Assembly: GCA_047971145.1 (NCBI GenBank)
Contig: JBKDZL010000050.1
Coordinates: 1 to 53,503 of the forward strand
Length of the DNA: 53,503 nucleotides
From: JBKDZL01 sp047971145
Lineage (GTDB): Bacteria > Bacillota_I > Bacilli_A > Erysipelotrichales > Erysipelotrichaceae
Reading direction: 5' to 3'
How positions within the stretch are numbered: position 1 is the first letter of the stretch; each line of letters begins with the position of its first letter. A model generated the notes under the pieces. It was not told the DNA's origin, did no database searches, and was given only the letters and a program-made list of their open reading frames with translations. Positions 45,183 through 53,065 of the stretch are shown in pieces. The translations under genes and the position numbers were made by a program.

Positions 45183-46967
45183 TTATTGTTGAGATTCAAG
45201 ATATAAATCAATATCTTTTTTAACTTCTTCAAATGATCTAAAACCATTTCTTAATAAACTTAAATGATAATCTTTGATATTAAATTTATCACCCAAAGCT
45301 TCTTTTGCTTCAGCTTCATAATTATCAAATAATAGTAGTCCAATACCATAGGGAAGAATTTGTCCTGGCTCTTCTGTTACAGAATTAATAATTGCTTTTG
45401 CTGCTGTTTCGCTCAAATCAACACGCTCAACAATGCCCGCTACATCCAAACCAAAATAATTAATTGCTAAATCTAAGTAGGCTTGTAAAATATAGCTATA
45501 TCTAATATCAAACTTAAACAGTTCTGCAGTTTCTTTGTTTTCAAAGTCTAGCCACTCTAAAGCATCAAGTTCCATCTTCATTGCCCAACCCTCAGTATAA
45601 CCTAGATAATTTTGCTGTAGCAGGTAAGGATGAATATCTTGCTCATAAAGATAAGTAACTTGATATAAATGACCAGGATATCCCTCATGGGCTAGAGTGG
45701 TATAAAAATCTATATAGTGATCAACTGCATTGGGATTAATTTTAATAACATTAGTGCTAACATCATCAACAGGCGGTATTAAATAATAGGCAACTACATT
45801 ATCATCTGTGATACTCTGATCCAAATAAGTTGCAGTATAAGAAGTTTCAGGTCCATCAGGATAATAATTTTTCATTTTTTCAGCTAGAGTATCCAAAATA
45901 ATATTAGGATCATCTATATCTGAGCTAAATTCCTCATATTCTTTACTAACTTTATCAATACTTAAATAACTTAAATATTTATCAATATTTTCATTAAGAT
46001 AATCTTCCATCATACTCATTAAATCTTCAATAGAGTATTCACTACTACTTTTAGTCCGCACTAGGGCTAAATAGTATTCTGCCCCTTGATCATACTCAAT
46101 AAGTGCTCCAGAGCCAGTATGAGTTCCAATTTTAGTCTCTAGAAAAGCCTTAACTTTATTATAACTAGCAATAACACTATTTTGTACTATTTGAGTATTT
46201 TCATTTTTATACTTTTCACTATTACTTATTGCTAGCTCAGTTATTTTATTATTGAAAGAAACAATTAACTCATTATCTTCTACTTTACTAATAAATTTAT
46301 CAATTTCATTAATAGTAGACTGAAGTGTATTATCACTCATGAAATAACCTTTGGAAATTTGGATTTCTGTAAAAGCAATAACTTCATCAAAGAATCTTTC
46401 TAAGTCAGCCAACAACAATAAATAATTTTTAACATCTTGTTCATCATAAAAAGGATATTCTACTAAGGCGGTTAGATAATTACTGGTAACACCACTACTT
46501 GGAGAAAAATAGTTTTCATGATAAGGATATTTGGCAAGTAAAAGACTATCATCAAATGAGCGCTCAAGAATATCATAATATCTTTGATTTTGAGTTGATA
46601 ATTGTGCTCTATCAATTTGTTTTAAGTCAGCTAAGCTATCTTGCAAATCACTTTGATACTCAGAAAGGTATTGCTCATTTAAATGGCCCCAAGTTTGTTC
46701 AGGTAACTCTAAATCATAAATACTATAATCTTTAACACTCATATGCAAAGAATAAGCATCACTCTCTAGATAATCAATCCATTGCTTATCTAAATATTCT
46801 TTAAAGGCAATTTCAACTTCTTCGTTGACATTTTCATTGATATTTTCAATGGCAAATTCTAAGGTTTGTACATTATTTATTTGATTATTGTCACTGCTAA
46901 CGCAGCCACTCAACAACAAAGTAGTAATCAATAATAAAGAAATAATTTTACTTAATTTATCTTTCAT
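45183..46967 (-). CDS. DUF885-family lipoprotein, probable metallopeptidase
   Basis: A 594-residue protein with a lipoprotein signal (L-L-S-G-C at residues 18-22) and so anchored on the outer face of the membrane. It is mostly helical and carries H-E-G-Y-P-G-H at about 427-433 with a downstream E in G-Y-T-E-G-W-A near 459, the gluzincin-like set that defines DUF885 proteins. Peptide hydrolysis is inferred from this motif; the substrate is unknown. It is followed upstream on the same strand by an MFS gene 28 bases away, so the two may be co-expressed with a scavenging role. Confidence 0.85.
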   Translation of the reverse strand: MKDKLSKIISLLLITTLLLSGCVSSDNNQINNVQTLEFAIENINENVNEEVEIAFKEYLDKQWIDYLESDAYSLHMSVKDYSIYDLELPEQTWGHLNEQYLSEYQSDLQDSLADLKQIDRAQLSTQNQRYYDILERSFDDSLLLAKYPYHENYFSPSSGVTSNYLTALVEYPFYDEQDVKNYLLLLADLERFFDEVIAFTEIQISKGYFMSDNTLQSTINEIDKFISKVEDNELIVSFNNKITELAISNSEKYKNENTQIVQNSVIASYNKVKAFLETKIGTHTGSGALIEYDQGAEYYLALVRTKSSSEYSIEDLMSMMEDYLNENIDKYLSYLSIDKVSKEYEEFSSDIDDPNIILDTLAEKMKNYYPDGPETSYTATYLDQSITDDNVVAYYLIPPVDDVSTNVIKINPNAVDHYIDFYTTLAHEGYPGHLYQVTYLYEQDIHPYLLQQNYLGYTEGWAMKMELDALEWLDFENKETAELFKFDIRYSYILQAYLDLAINYFGLDVAGIVERVDLSETAAKAIINSVTEEPGQILPYGIGLLLFDNYEAEAKEALGDKFNIKDYHLSLLRNGFRSFEEVKKDIDLYLESQQ

Positions 46968-46995
46968 ATTTTCTCCTATTTTAAGTTTCTATTAT

Positions 46996-48159
46996 TTAAT
47001 TTACTTCTTGTAATTTTAAAAACTTAAAGAATAAAACCAAAGGAATAATCATTATTGCACCAATAATATAAATCGTATTATTTAAGCCTAAAGCATCCAT
47101 CATAACACCAGTTAACAAAGGTGATAAAAAGGTAACAAAACCAATATAAATAGAAGCTGCTAAAGTTTGAGAAGTAGTAAATAAGTGTTTAGGTGCAACC
47201 TCACTAACTAAAACTTTCATACAAACTTGTAAAAATGGGAAAGTAATTAACTGCATGGTAGTAATCCAAATGATTTGCTCTGTGCTATTAGCAAGACCAT
47301 ATAGTACCCAACGAATACCATATAAAACTAAAACCAGAGGTAAAATCTTACGATAACCTTTTCTTTTTAAAATATAACCTACCATAAAAAACATTGGTAA
47401 TTCTAAGGCAGCTTGATAAGCCCACTTAAAACCAATTTCCGAATTACTTGCTCCTAATTGCATCATCTTTTCAATGATTACATAAGTTTCAGAAGAAACT
47501 GATAAATTGGCAAAAGCCAAAATCGCAACTACTAGAATAAACTTTTTATCTTGAAGTATGATTTTAATATCACTTAATTTAATTTCTCTGCCTGCATTAA
47601 TTTTATTAGAATCTTGAATAAAACAACTATAAATGACTACAATGGTAGAAAACAATAAGATTAAATTACCAACCATAGCATAACCATAATTATCAATAAT
47701 CGAACCAATAACATAAGTTGTCAACATCCAACCAAAAGATCCAAAAACTCTTACCAAACCGAAGTTATTAACAAAAAATTCATCTGATTCTAGAACCCAA
47801 CTATCCATGACAGAAATCATCATTTGTCCCGTAGAGGTAAAGCCTAATACACTTAGCACTACAATACCTAAACCTAAATCACCAAAAGTATAGAAAGCCC
47901 AAGCAATGATGGCTGATATTATTCTAATAACAATAAAAACTTTCTTATTAGTTTGCAACTTATCACAAAGATAACCAATAAAAAATTGCCCCAAGACCGT
48001 AAACAAAGCCCCAAAAGCAATAATCATTCCTCGCTCACCAGGACTATAGCCCAAATCACTTAAACGAGTTACCAGAAAAGATTGAGCAAAAGCAAAAGCA
48101 ATATAATTTAAAAATGTTAAAAGTGCAAATTTAGCTAGCTTTAACCTCCTACCTCTCAT
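46996..48159 (-). CDS. MFS transporter
   Basis: The 387-residue protein has twelve helices. The first loop has G-Y-L-C-D-K-L-Q-T, a form of the MFS G-x-x-x-D/R motif, and the overall pattern resembles the LacY/nucleoside-H+ symporter branch. Its start overlaps the HAD phosphatase stop by 11 bases, showing coupling. A nucleoside, sugar or small peptide product is possible; not resolved. Confidence 0.85.
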   Translation of the reverse strand: MRGRRLKLAKFALLTFLNYIAFAFAQSFLVTRLSDLGYSPGERGMIIAFGALFTVLGQFFIGYLCDKLQTNKKVFIVIRIISAIIAWAFYTFGDLGLGIVVLSVLGFTSTGQMMISVMDSWVLESDEFFVNNFGLVRVFGSFGWMLTTYVIGSIIDNYGYAMVGNLILLFSTIVVIYSCFIQDSNKINAGREIKLSDIKIILQDKKFILVVAILAFANLSVSSETYVIIEKMMQLGASNSEIGFKWAYQAALELPMFFMVGYILKRKGYRKILPLVLVLYGIRWVLYGLANSTEQIIWITTMQLITFPFLQVCMKVLVSEVAPKHLFTTSQTLAASIYIGFVTFLSPLLTGVMMDALGLNNTIYIIGAIMIIPLVLFFKFLKLQEVN

Positions 48160-48898
48160 AAATGGCCTCCTCGAATCCTCTTAAATCCTTAAAAACTTCT
48201 TTTGCAACCACTTTTAACTCAGCACAACCATGCTCCATTGTATAACCCTGATACTGCTCTACCATGCTAATATCATTATGGCCATCACCAATAACATAGA
48301 CTTCTTCAGCTTGAGTTAGTTCCATTAGTTTTTCTATGCCTGTAGCCTTAGATATTCCTTTTAAACAAATATCTACTGCTTTAATATTAGGATAAGCGGT
48401 AATATTAGAATATTTTTCATTCACAATCTGAGAAAAATCAAAAGCTTCTAAAAAAGTATTAAATGCCACCTTAATTGAAACTACATCATTTTGCTTTAAA
48501 ATATCTTCGCAGCTTAAGTTGGGATAATCTTGATACTTTTGAAAATATTTTGCATCAGTAGAGCCCGCCTCCATGCCATTATCAATAGAAATACTTAAAC
48601 AATCCACAGCTTTTAAATCACTAAACAAAGCTTGAGCATCCGCTATCTCAATATTGTGTTTTTCAATTAATTTAAAATCACCATCAGTAATTATAGCGCC
48701 ATTATCTCCAACATAATAGTCACACTCAAAACCATATTTTTTAGCTTCAAACTTTAAAGACAATAAAGAGCGTCCTGAAACTATCGCAAATTTATGACCA
48801 TCACTTCTTAGCCTTTTAATCATCGCTAAATTCTCTGGAGTTATTTGATGATCTGGCCAATATAGTGTTCCATCATAATCAACACCAATTAATTTCAT
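48149..48898 (-). CDS. HAD-IIB (Cof-type) phosphatase
   Basis: The ATG at 48896-48898 follows AAAGGAGAG; an upstream start is less likely. The 249-residue protein has motif I D-Y-D-G-T-L near residue 7, motif II V-S-G-R near 45, the Lys in a K-G-I-S-K segment near 183, and motif IV G-D-G-H-N-D-I-S-M near 208. These enzymes dephosphorylate sugar phosphates or flavin intermediates. It leads a unit with the MFS gene. Confidence 0.92.
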   Translation of the reverse strand: MKLIGVDYDGTLYWPDHQITPENLAMIKRLRSDGHKFAIVSGRSLLSLKFEAKKYGFECDYYVGDNGAIITDGDFKLIEKHNIEIADAQALFSDLKAVDCLSISIDNGMEAGSTDAKYFQKYQDYPNLSCEDILKQNDVVSIKVAFNTFLEAFDFSQIVNEKYSNITAYPNIKAVDICLKGISKATGIEKLMELTQAEEVYVIGDGHNDISMVEQYQGYTMEHGCAELKVVAKEVFKDLRGFEEAIYER

Positions 48899-48966
48899 AC
48901 TTCTCTCCTTTATCACTTTATTATAATACACTTTCTAAAAGATTATTCATCTTTTTAAAAATAAAT

Positions 48967-48999
48967 AAACAGAACTCAAAGTTACTTAAAGTTCTGTTT
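48967..48999 (-). terminator. Terminator after the IlvD/Edd-family gene
   Basis: AAACAGAACT pairs with AGTTCTGTTT on the minus strand and leads into ATTTATTTTT, 17 bases after the stop codon. Confidence 0.8.
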
Positions 49000-49015
49000 T
49001 ATATTTTTTGCTTAG

Positions 49016-50710
49016 TTATATTTTTGCGCCTTCCATTGCGGAGCTGGCAGTTTTTCGATATCTAGCTAAAATACCTTTATCTGTACGGTTATTTTCTAAT
49101 GATTTACGTTTATTTAATAAATCATTACTGAGAATTTTTTTATCTTGATTACAAATGTTAATAGTTTGATTGATTAAATCTAAATGAATTAAATCACCAT
49201 CAACAACTTTACCTATTGCTCCACCATTACTTGCCTCAGGTGATACATGACCAATTACTGGTCCATTTGATGCCCCTGAAAAGCGACCATCGGTAATTAA
49301 TGCCGTATTATCAGCCAATTCTTTGGCTTTGGCTAAAGCTTCAGTTAAATAAAACATTTCAGGCATACCTGAGCCTCTTGGTCCTTCATTAGCAACAATT
49401 ATCGCACTATAAGGTTTAACTTCTCCCTTAATAATGGCCTCAAAAGCTGTAGCTTCATTTTTGTATACTTTAGCACTTAAGTAAATATCAAAGAGATTTC
49501 TATCTAAACCATCAGTTTTAATCACACAACCATCCTCCGCAAGATTACCTTTAAGAATTGTAGTAGTTGGTAATTTATTTTCTTTTAACTTGTTAAAAAT
49601 AATATCCTCTTTTTTTAGATTGTATTTAAGTAATAATTTTTCATTTTTTTCAATATAACCACTATTTATTAGTAAGTCTAACTCAGCCCCTAAAGATCTA
49701 CCAGTTACAGTCAGGCAATCCAAGTTTAAATAGTTTCTAACAATATTCATTATTCTCACACTACCACCGGCATAGCTATAATACTCAGCAGGAAAGATGC
49801 CTACTGGCTTAATATTAACCAGTTTACTAACTTTTTTGTTTATCTTATTGAAAAAATCCCAATCCATCTTTAAACCCATTTCACTAGCTATGGCAGGTAA
49901 GTGTATTAGGGTGTTCGTTGATCCTGAAATTGCAGCATGAATTACCATTGCATTTTCAAGCGATTTTTTAGTAATAATTTTATCAGGCGTTATATCATTT
50001 TTAATTAAATTATCAACAATTTCATTTATACTCTTTAAGTAGGGATGATTAATAATAGTATCACTTGGGGCTACTGCCATACCTAAAGGCGTTAAACCAA
50101 GAGCCTCAGCCATTATTTGCATTGTAGTGGCAGTTCCTAAAAAACTACAAGCACCACTGTTGGGACAAACACTCTCTTTTATTTCATCAAATTCACTCTC
50201 GCTAATTTCACCCTTTTTAAATTTTACATTATATTCCCCAATTTGATTTAAAGTTAAATCCATTGAACCATTGTTCATTACACCACCTGGAATCAGAATA
50301 CTAGGAATATTAACTCTGGCAATAGCTTGCATATGTGCTGGTAAAGATTTATCACAGCTTGCCACAAAAATTCCTGCATCAAAAGGATTACTTTTGGCAT
50401 GAATTTCAATCAAATCAGTTTGAGCTTCTCTGGATACTAATGAATAATTCATACCACTATGCCCCTGAGCTATACCATCACAAATATCAGTAGCAAAATA
50501 TCTAAATCCCTTATATTTATCAGCCTCATCAAAACTCTGACATATACGATTTACAATTTTATCTAAATGTACACTACCAGGATGAGAATCTCCAAAACTA
50601 CTTTCTATAATGATATGGCCTTTATTAAAATCATGGGGTTGACAATTAGTTCCCATTTTAAGTGCATCCATTTCTGGTGCTTGCATTTTGATTTTTTGAT
50701 GTTTAAACAT
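49016..50710 (-). CDS. IlvD/Edd-family dehydratase
   Basis: A 564-residue iron-sulfur dehydratase. Cluster cysteines are visible in S-C-D-K-S-L-P and G-A-C-S-F-L-G-T-A; the Mg/Lys region and the C-terminal T-D-G-R-F-S-G-A-S-N-G motif are present. The expected enzyme is dihydroxy-acid dehydratase (branched-chain amino acids), but no other ilv/leu genes are near and the G-T-A-T-T-M form of the second Cys region resembles sugar-acid dehydratases. I therefore leave the symbol empty. A structured RNA and terminator lie upstream on the same strand, possibly controlling it. Confidence 0.88.
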   Translation of the reverse strand: MFKHQKIKMQAPEMDALKMGTNCQPHDFNKGHIIIESSFGDSHPGSVHLDKIVNRICQSFDEADKYKGFRYFATDICDGIAQGHSGMNYSLVSREAQTDLIEIHAKSNPFDAGIFVASCDKSLPAHMQAIARVNIPSILIPGGVMNNGSMDLTLNQIGEYNVKFKKGEISESEFDEIKESVCPNSGACSFLGTATTMQIMAEALGLTPLGMAVAPSDTIINHPYLKSINEIVDNLIKNDITPDKIITKKSLENAMVIHAAISGSTNTLIHLPAIASEMGLKMDWDFFNKINKKVSKLVNIKPVGIFPAEYYSYAGGSVRIMNIVRNYLNLDCLTVTGRSLGAELDLLINSGYIEKNEKLLLKYNLKKEDIIFNKLKENKLPTTTILKGNLAEDGCVIKTDGLDRNLFDIYLSAKVYKNEATAFEAIIKGEVKPYSAIIVANEGPRGSGMPEMFYLTEALAKAKELADNTALITDGRFSGASNGPVIGHVSPEASNGGAIGKVVDGDLIHLDLINQTINICNQDKKILSNDLLNKRKSLENNRTDKGILARYRKTASSAMEGAKI

Positions 50711-50804
50711 ATGACCTCTTTTAATGTTTGAATTTCTGTATATTAATAAATACTTCTTGTATATTATTATACTACATTAACTAATAATTTACTATTTCAA
50801 AATA

Positions 50805-50913
50805 AAAAGAACCTTTGAAGGTTCTTTTGTACAAGTAAATATAAGTTAGTGTGATAAATATTTGAACAATGGAGATGATAAACTTATATTAACAAGTTAG
50901 TTGTAGCTAACTT
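50805..50913 (-). ncRNA. Structured RNA upstream of the dehydratase gene (sRNA or leader)
   Basis: A consensus promoter yields an RNA of about 109 bases on the minus strand. It can fold into stem 1 (AAGTTAG/CTAACTT, six-base loop), a perfect 10-bp stem 2 (AATATAAGTT/AACTTATATT) with a 33-base loop holding ATCTCCAT, an anti-ribosome-site sequence, and a strong terminator with arms AAAAGAACCTT and AAGGTTCTTTT. The dehydratase ATG lies 95 bases further on, and only a TATAAT with poor -35 lies between. It may be an attenuating leader or a free trans-acting sRNA. I see no T-box or known riboswitch motif. Confidence 0.6.
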
Positions 50914-50919
50914 ACTTAT

Positions 50920-50948
50920 ATATTATGATTTATATTGTGATTTGTCAA
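50920..50948 (-). promoter_or_regulatory. Promoter of the structured RNA
   Basis: TTGACA (50943-50948) and TAATAT (50920-50925) spaced exactly 17 bases on the minus strand. Confidence 0.75.
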
Positions 50949-51086
50949 GTAAAAAGTAACTTAAGTATTCTTAATTATTTACTTTCTAACTAATTCCATT
51001 ATTTTTATTTGTTTTAACATCATAGCAAAACTATGTTTCTTACTCTCAATTTATTTATTTTTAAGGCAATAGTGTACTTATGCTAT

Positions 51087-51115
51087 TTGACCACTCCACT
51101 TTTATATAATATTAT
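51087..51115 (+). promoter_or_regulatory. Promoter of a small transcription unit
   Basis: TTGACC (51087-51092) and TATTAT (51110-51115) are 17 bases apart. Downstream are a hairpin (GAGC/GCTC), a terminator, and a ribosome site with a 24-codon ORF. Confidence 0.5.
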
Positions 51116-51195
51116 TATATCGTAAAAGAGCTAGTTATCGGCTCCATTAGAGCAAAATGTGAACTCATTAAAAGCTACAAAGATAACAAACTATT

Positions 51196-51226
51196 AAAAG
51201 AGGTACACAAAAAGGGTGCCTCTTTT
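51196..51226 (+). terminator. Terminator hairpin before a 24-codon ORF
   Basis: AAAAGAGGTAC and GTGCCTCTTTT pair (one wobble) around nine bases, followed by ATTT. It sits between the promoter at 51087 and the small ORF. Confidence 0.7.
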
Positions 51227-51247
51227 ATTTATATAAAGGAGTAATTT

Positions 51248-51322
51248 ATGGGAAAGAAAGAGAAGCTTAATTTTTTCCTAATTTCATATCTTTACCTCCT
51301 TATGAGTCCCATTTTAAAGTAA
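51248..51322 (+). CDS. 24-residue small ORF with strong ribosome site
   Basis: AAAGGAG lies six bases before ATG 51248; the frame closes at TAA 51320-51322. The peptide starts M-G-K-K-E-K-L and continues with a hydrophobic helix-like F-F-L-I-S-Y-L-Y-L-L. It could be a small membrane-active peptide, or the N-terminus of a gene lost downstream; the order promoter, RNA, terminator, ribosome site, ORF resembles the decayed modules at 35 kb. Confidence 0.4.
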   Translation: MGKKEKLNFFLISYLYLLMSPILK

Positions 51323-51462
51323 ATAAAAAATATTACTTTCAAAAATTTTTTAAGAGTAAGTTTGTGTGTACAGATATGTACACTAAAAGTGTAAAAAGAG
51401 TTACCTTATAAATGGCAAGATACGAGTTTGTGTGTACAAAATTTTATCGTTGGAGGTAGCAT

Positions 51463-51627
51463 ATGCTAAACACTATTACAGCTAGCCTACCAATAGAAAA
51501 GACAGGATTCCCGTCCTGTCTTTTCACTTTTCCAATTTATTACTACTCTTATTATATCAAACACTTGTCATATGAGTTACACTACTTGTTTAACAATAGT
51601 GTAACACTTTGTGTAACAGTTGTATAA
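51463..51627 (+). CDS. Doubtful 54-residue ORF crossing a terminator
   Basis: GGAGG precedes ATG 51463 by six bases, and the frame runs to TAA 51625-51627. However, codons 12-21 are the terminator hairpin and the last third is the 65-bp repeat, so only the first residues (M-L-N-T-I-T-A-S-L-P) may belong to an original gene. I read it as a truncated start, probably cut when the repeat-bearing segment arrived. Confidence 0.2.
   Translation: MLNTITASLPIEKTGFPSCLFTFPIYYYSYYIKHLSYELHYLFNNSVTLCVTVV
51497..51524. terminator. Perfect hairpin terminator
   Basis: AAAAGACAGGA and TCCTGTCTTTT form an 11-bp perfect stem around a six-base loop, with T-rich flank on the plus strand and A-rich on the other, so it works both ways. 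Confidence 0.8.
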
Positions 51628-51629
51628 CA
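51565..51629. repeat. 65-bp direct repeat, copy A, with iterons
   Basis: 63 of 65 bases match copy B at 53378-53442. On the minus strand it contains four TGTTAxAC units at 11-12 base spacing and one inverted unit next to an ATG. In copy A the ATG leads to a five-codon frame only (M-T-S-V-stop). Confidence 0.95.
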
Positions 51630-51659
51630 AAAAAGTCAATTTAAATTCAAATTGACTTT
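51629..51659 (-). terminator. Terminator of the DUF2599/membrane-protein pair
   Basis: AAAGTCAATTT and AAATTGACTTT form a perfect 11-bp stem on the minus strand followed by T; it lies 15 bases after the membrane-protein stop and abuts repeat copy A. Confidence 0.85.
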
Positions 51660-51673
51660 AAATAATAAGCTAA

Positions 51674-52159
51674 CTAATTTTTTTTCAATTTTAATATATT
51701 AAAAATTATATTAATTATTAAAATAATAACCAAACTAGCTAACGTAACTGTAATCATCAAAGAACATAAACCAAATATGCCATTAAAATCAGTATATTTT
51801 ATAACATCAACAACTGTAAATTTACCTACTTCATAACTCACTGAATTTTCGAGGTTAAATCCTATAATAATTATTTCAGTTAAGCTTGACAAAAATCCAA
51901 TGATAGATAATATTAAACAAGTTATTAAAATCTTAGTTTTTTTAATTGTTGCGATGCTTATAATCAAGGATATAAATATTAATAGCATAATTATTGACAA
52001 TAACGTCATTTTCCATCCGCCTAACAAATAATAATTTACTATTCCCCAGTTTTCATCTATTGATATTCCACCAGCCGAAATGATATCAACATAAATAAAT
52101 AAGCCGATAATAGATAGTATTATTGTAATTACTGGTATGAATAATTTTATTTTTTTCAT
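51674..52159 (-). CDS. Four-helix membrane protein paired with a secreted protein
   Basis: The 161-residue protein has four hydrophobic segments (about residues 6-29, 50-72, 76-100 and 128-156), with short loops and lysines at both ends. I recognise no family. The gene starts 18 bases after the secreted-protein gene with only a poor ribosome site, so translation may depend on the upstream gene. Small multi-helix proteins next to a secreted effector often confer self-protection; that reading is inference. Base composition is more AT-rich than the housekeeping genes. Confidence 0.7.
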   Translation of the reverse strand: MKKIKLFIPVITIILSIIGLFIYVDIISAGGISIDENWGIVNYYLLGGWKMTLLSIIMLLIFISLIISIATIKKTKILITCLILSIIGFLSSLTEIIIIGFNLENSVSYEVGKFTVVDVIKYTDFNGIFGLCSLMITVTLASLVIILIINIIFNILKLKKN

Positions 52160-52177
52160 ATTTTTATATATTTTTTA

Positions 52178-52762
52178 CTAATTACATTGATTCCAGTAAT
52201 TAGCAAATCCCCAATAAGTTTTGTCAGGTTTGGCTGGTTCAATATTCCATGTCTTACTATTTTTAAATTGTTGAAAATCTATATGACAAACATATTGATT
52301 ATACATACTATTTATAGTACTAGCGTTATATTTGGCTGCAGATTTCCAAGGCGCAGAATAATGCCTAGGCCCGTTGTAATATATTCCCAAGAATGCATTA
52401 AATGTTATATTTTTAAGAGTTTGATTTCTCAATTGGCCTCCATTTCTTGGTGTCATGCTTAAAGAATATTTTTTAATATTACTCCTGTAAAGCCAAGATA
52501 CATTACTAAAATACAAATTAATTGTATAGTGTTGAGAAGGCACATATGGTCCTACAGCATATCTAAGCTGTGGCTTATTACCATCTACTAAAACCTTAAT
52601 ATAATCAATATCAGTAACACCCTCTTCCCTATAATATTCTTTCTCTTCCTGTGTTGCTGGTCTAAAGCCTTCTGGAACTTCATTTTCTTCAGCAGCTACT
52701 GGTAAAACGAAAATCATAAACACCATCGATAAGCTTAATAACCATTTAACATATTTTTTCAT
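52178..52762 (-). CDS. Secreted DUF2599-like protein
   Basis: The 194-residue protein has a classical signal peptide with cleavage after V-A-A (residue 24) and so a mature form of about 170 residues. The C-terminal part (about 100-194) has Y-V-C-H-I-D-F, then S-K-T-W-N-I-E-P-A-K-P-D and a final N-Q-C-N; the two Cys (C159, C193) may form a disulfide. This matches my memory of DUF2599 (Y-x-C-H-x-D-F ... W-N-L-E-P-x-R-P ... C-N), a domain of unknown function in secreted Gram-positive proteins. A GGAGATATA site precedes the ATG. A leader ORF and hairpins lie upstream. Confidence 0.72.
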   Translation of the reverse strand: MKKYVKWLLSLSMVFMIFVLPVAAEENEVPEGFRPATQEEKEYYREEGVTDIDYIKVLVDGNKPQLRYAVGPYVPSQHYTINLYFSNVSWLYRSNIKKYSLSMTPRNGGQLRNQTLKNITFNAFLGIYYNGPRHYSAPWKSAAKYNASTINSMYNQYVCHIDFQQFKNSKTWNIEPAKPDKTYWGFANYWNQCN

Positions 52763-52806
52763 ATTATATCTCCTTTCAGCTATTTAGCTTGTACTACTCA
52801 AATATG

Positions 52807-52844
52807 TTATGGTAAGGTTGAAATTATTTATAACTTTACCATAA
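52807..52844 (-). promoter_or_regulatory. Long inverted repeat in the leader of the secreted-protein gene
   Basis: TTATGGTAA (52807-52815) and TTACCATAA (52836-52844) are perfect complements around 20 bases, with three further pairs inside. A second hairpin (52845-52860, GGTGAT/ATCACC) precedes it in the transcript, and the leader ORF codons just before carry another TTATGGTGA that could pair with the same arm. This allows mutually exclusive folds. Confidence 0.55.
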
Positions 52845-52851
52845 GGTGATG

Positions 52852-52887
52852 CTAATCACCATAATTCTTTACTATAACACTTATCAT
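52852..52887 (-). CDS. 11-residue leader ORF
   Basis: ATG 52885-52887 follows AAAGGGG by seven bases; the peptide M-I-S-V-I-V-K-N-Y-G-D ends at TAG 52852-52854 within the first hairpin. A strong ribosome site in front of so short a frame, followed by alternative hairpins, resembles translational or transcriptional attenuators such as those of erm genes. Not proven. Confidence 0.4.
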   Translation of the reverse strand: MISVIVKNYGD

Positions 52888-53065
52888 GTTAACACCCCTT
52901 TCTTATCAGAACACACTTTGTGTATTATTTATACTTATATATTAGCATTTTATTGTAAAAAAGTTAGGGCTATAATTAAGAGCTATTTTATGGTATAATT
53001 AAATAGTTGGGAGTTTTTATCACATACAAATATTCACTATTACTATAAATTATTTCTAAAGAAAC

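Noticed and set aside
50979..51047. Minus-strand fragment ending in L-K-Q-I-K-I-M-E-L-V-R-K, perhaps a transposase tail
   Set aside because: About 22 codons between stops, no start signal, no terminal inverted repeats or other transposase pieces around it.
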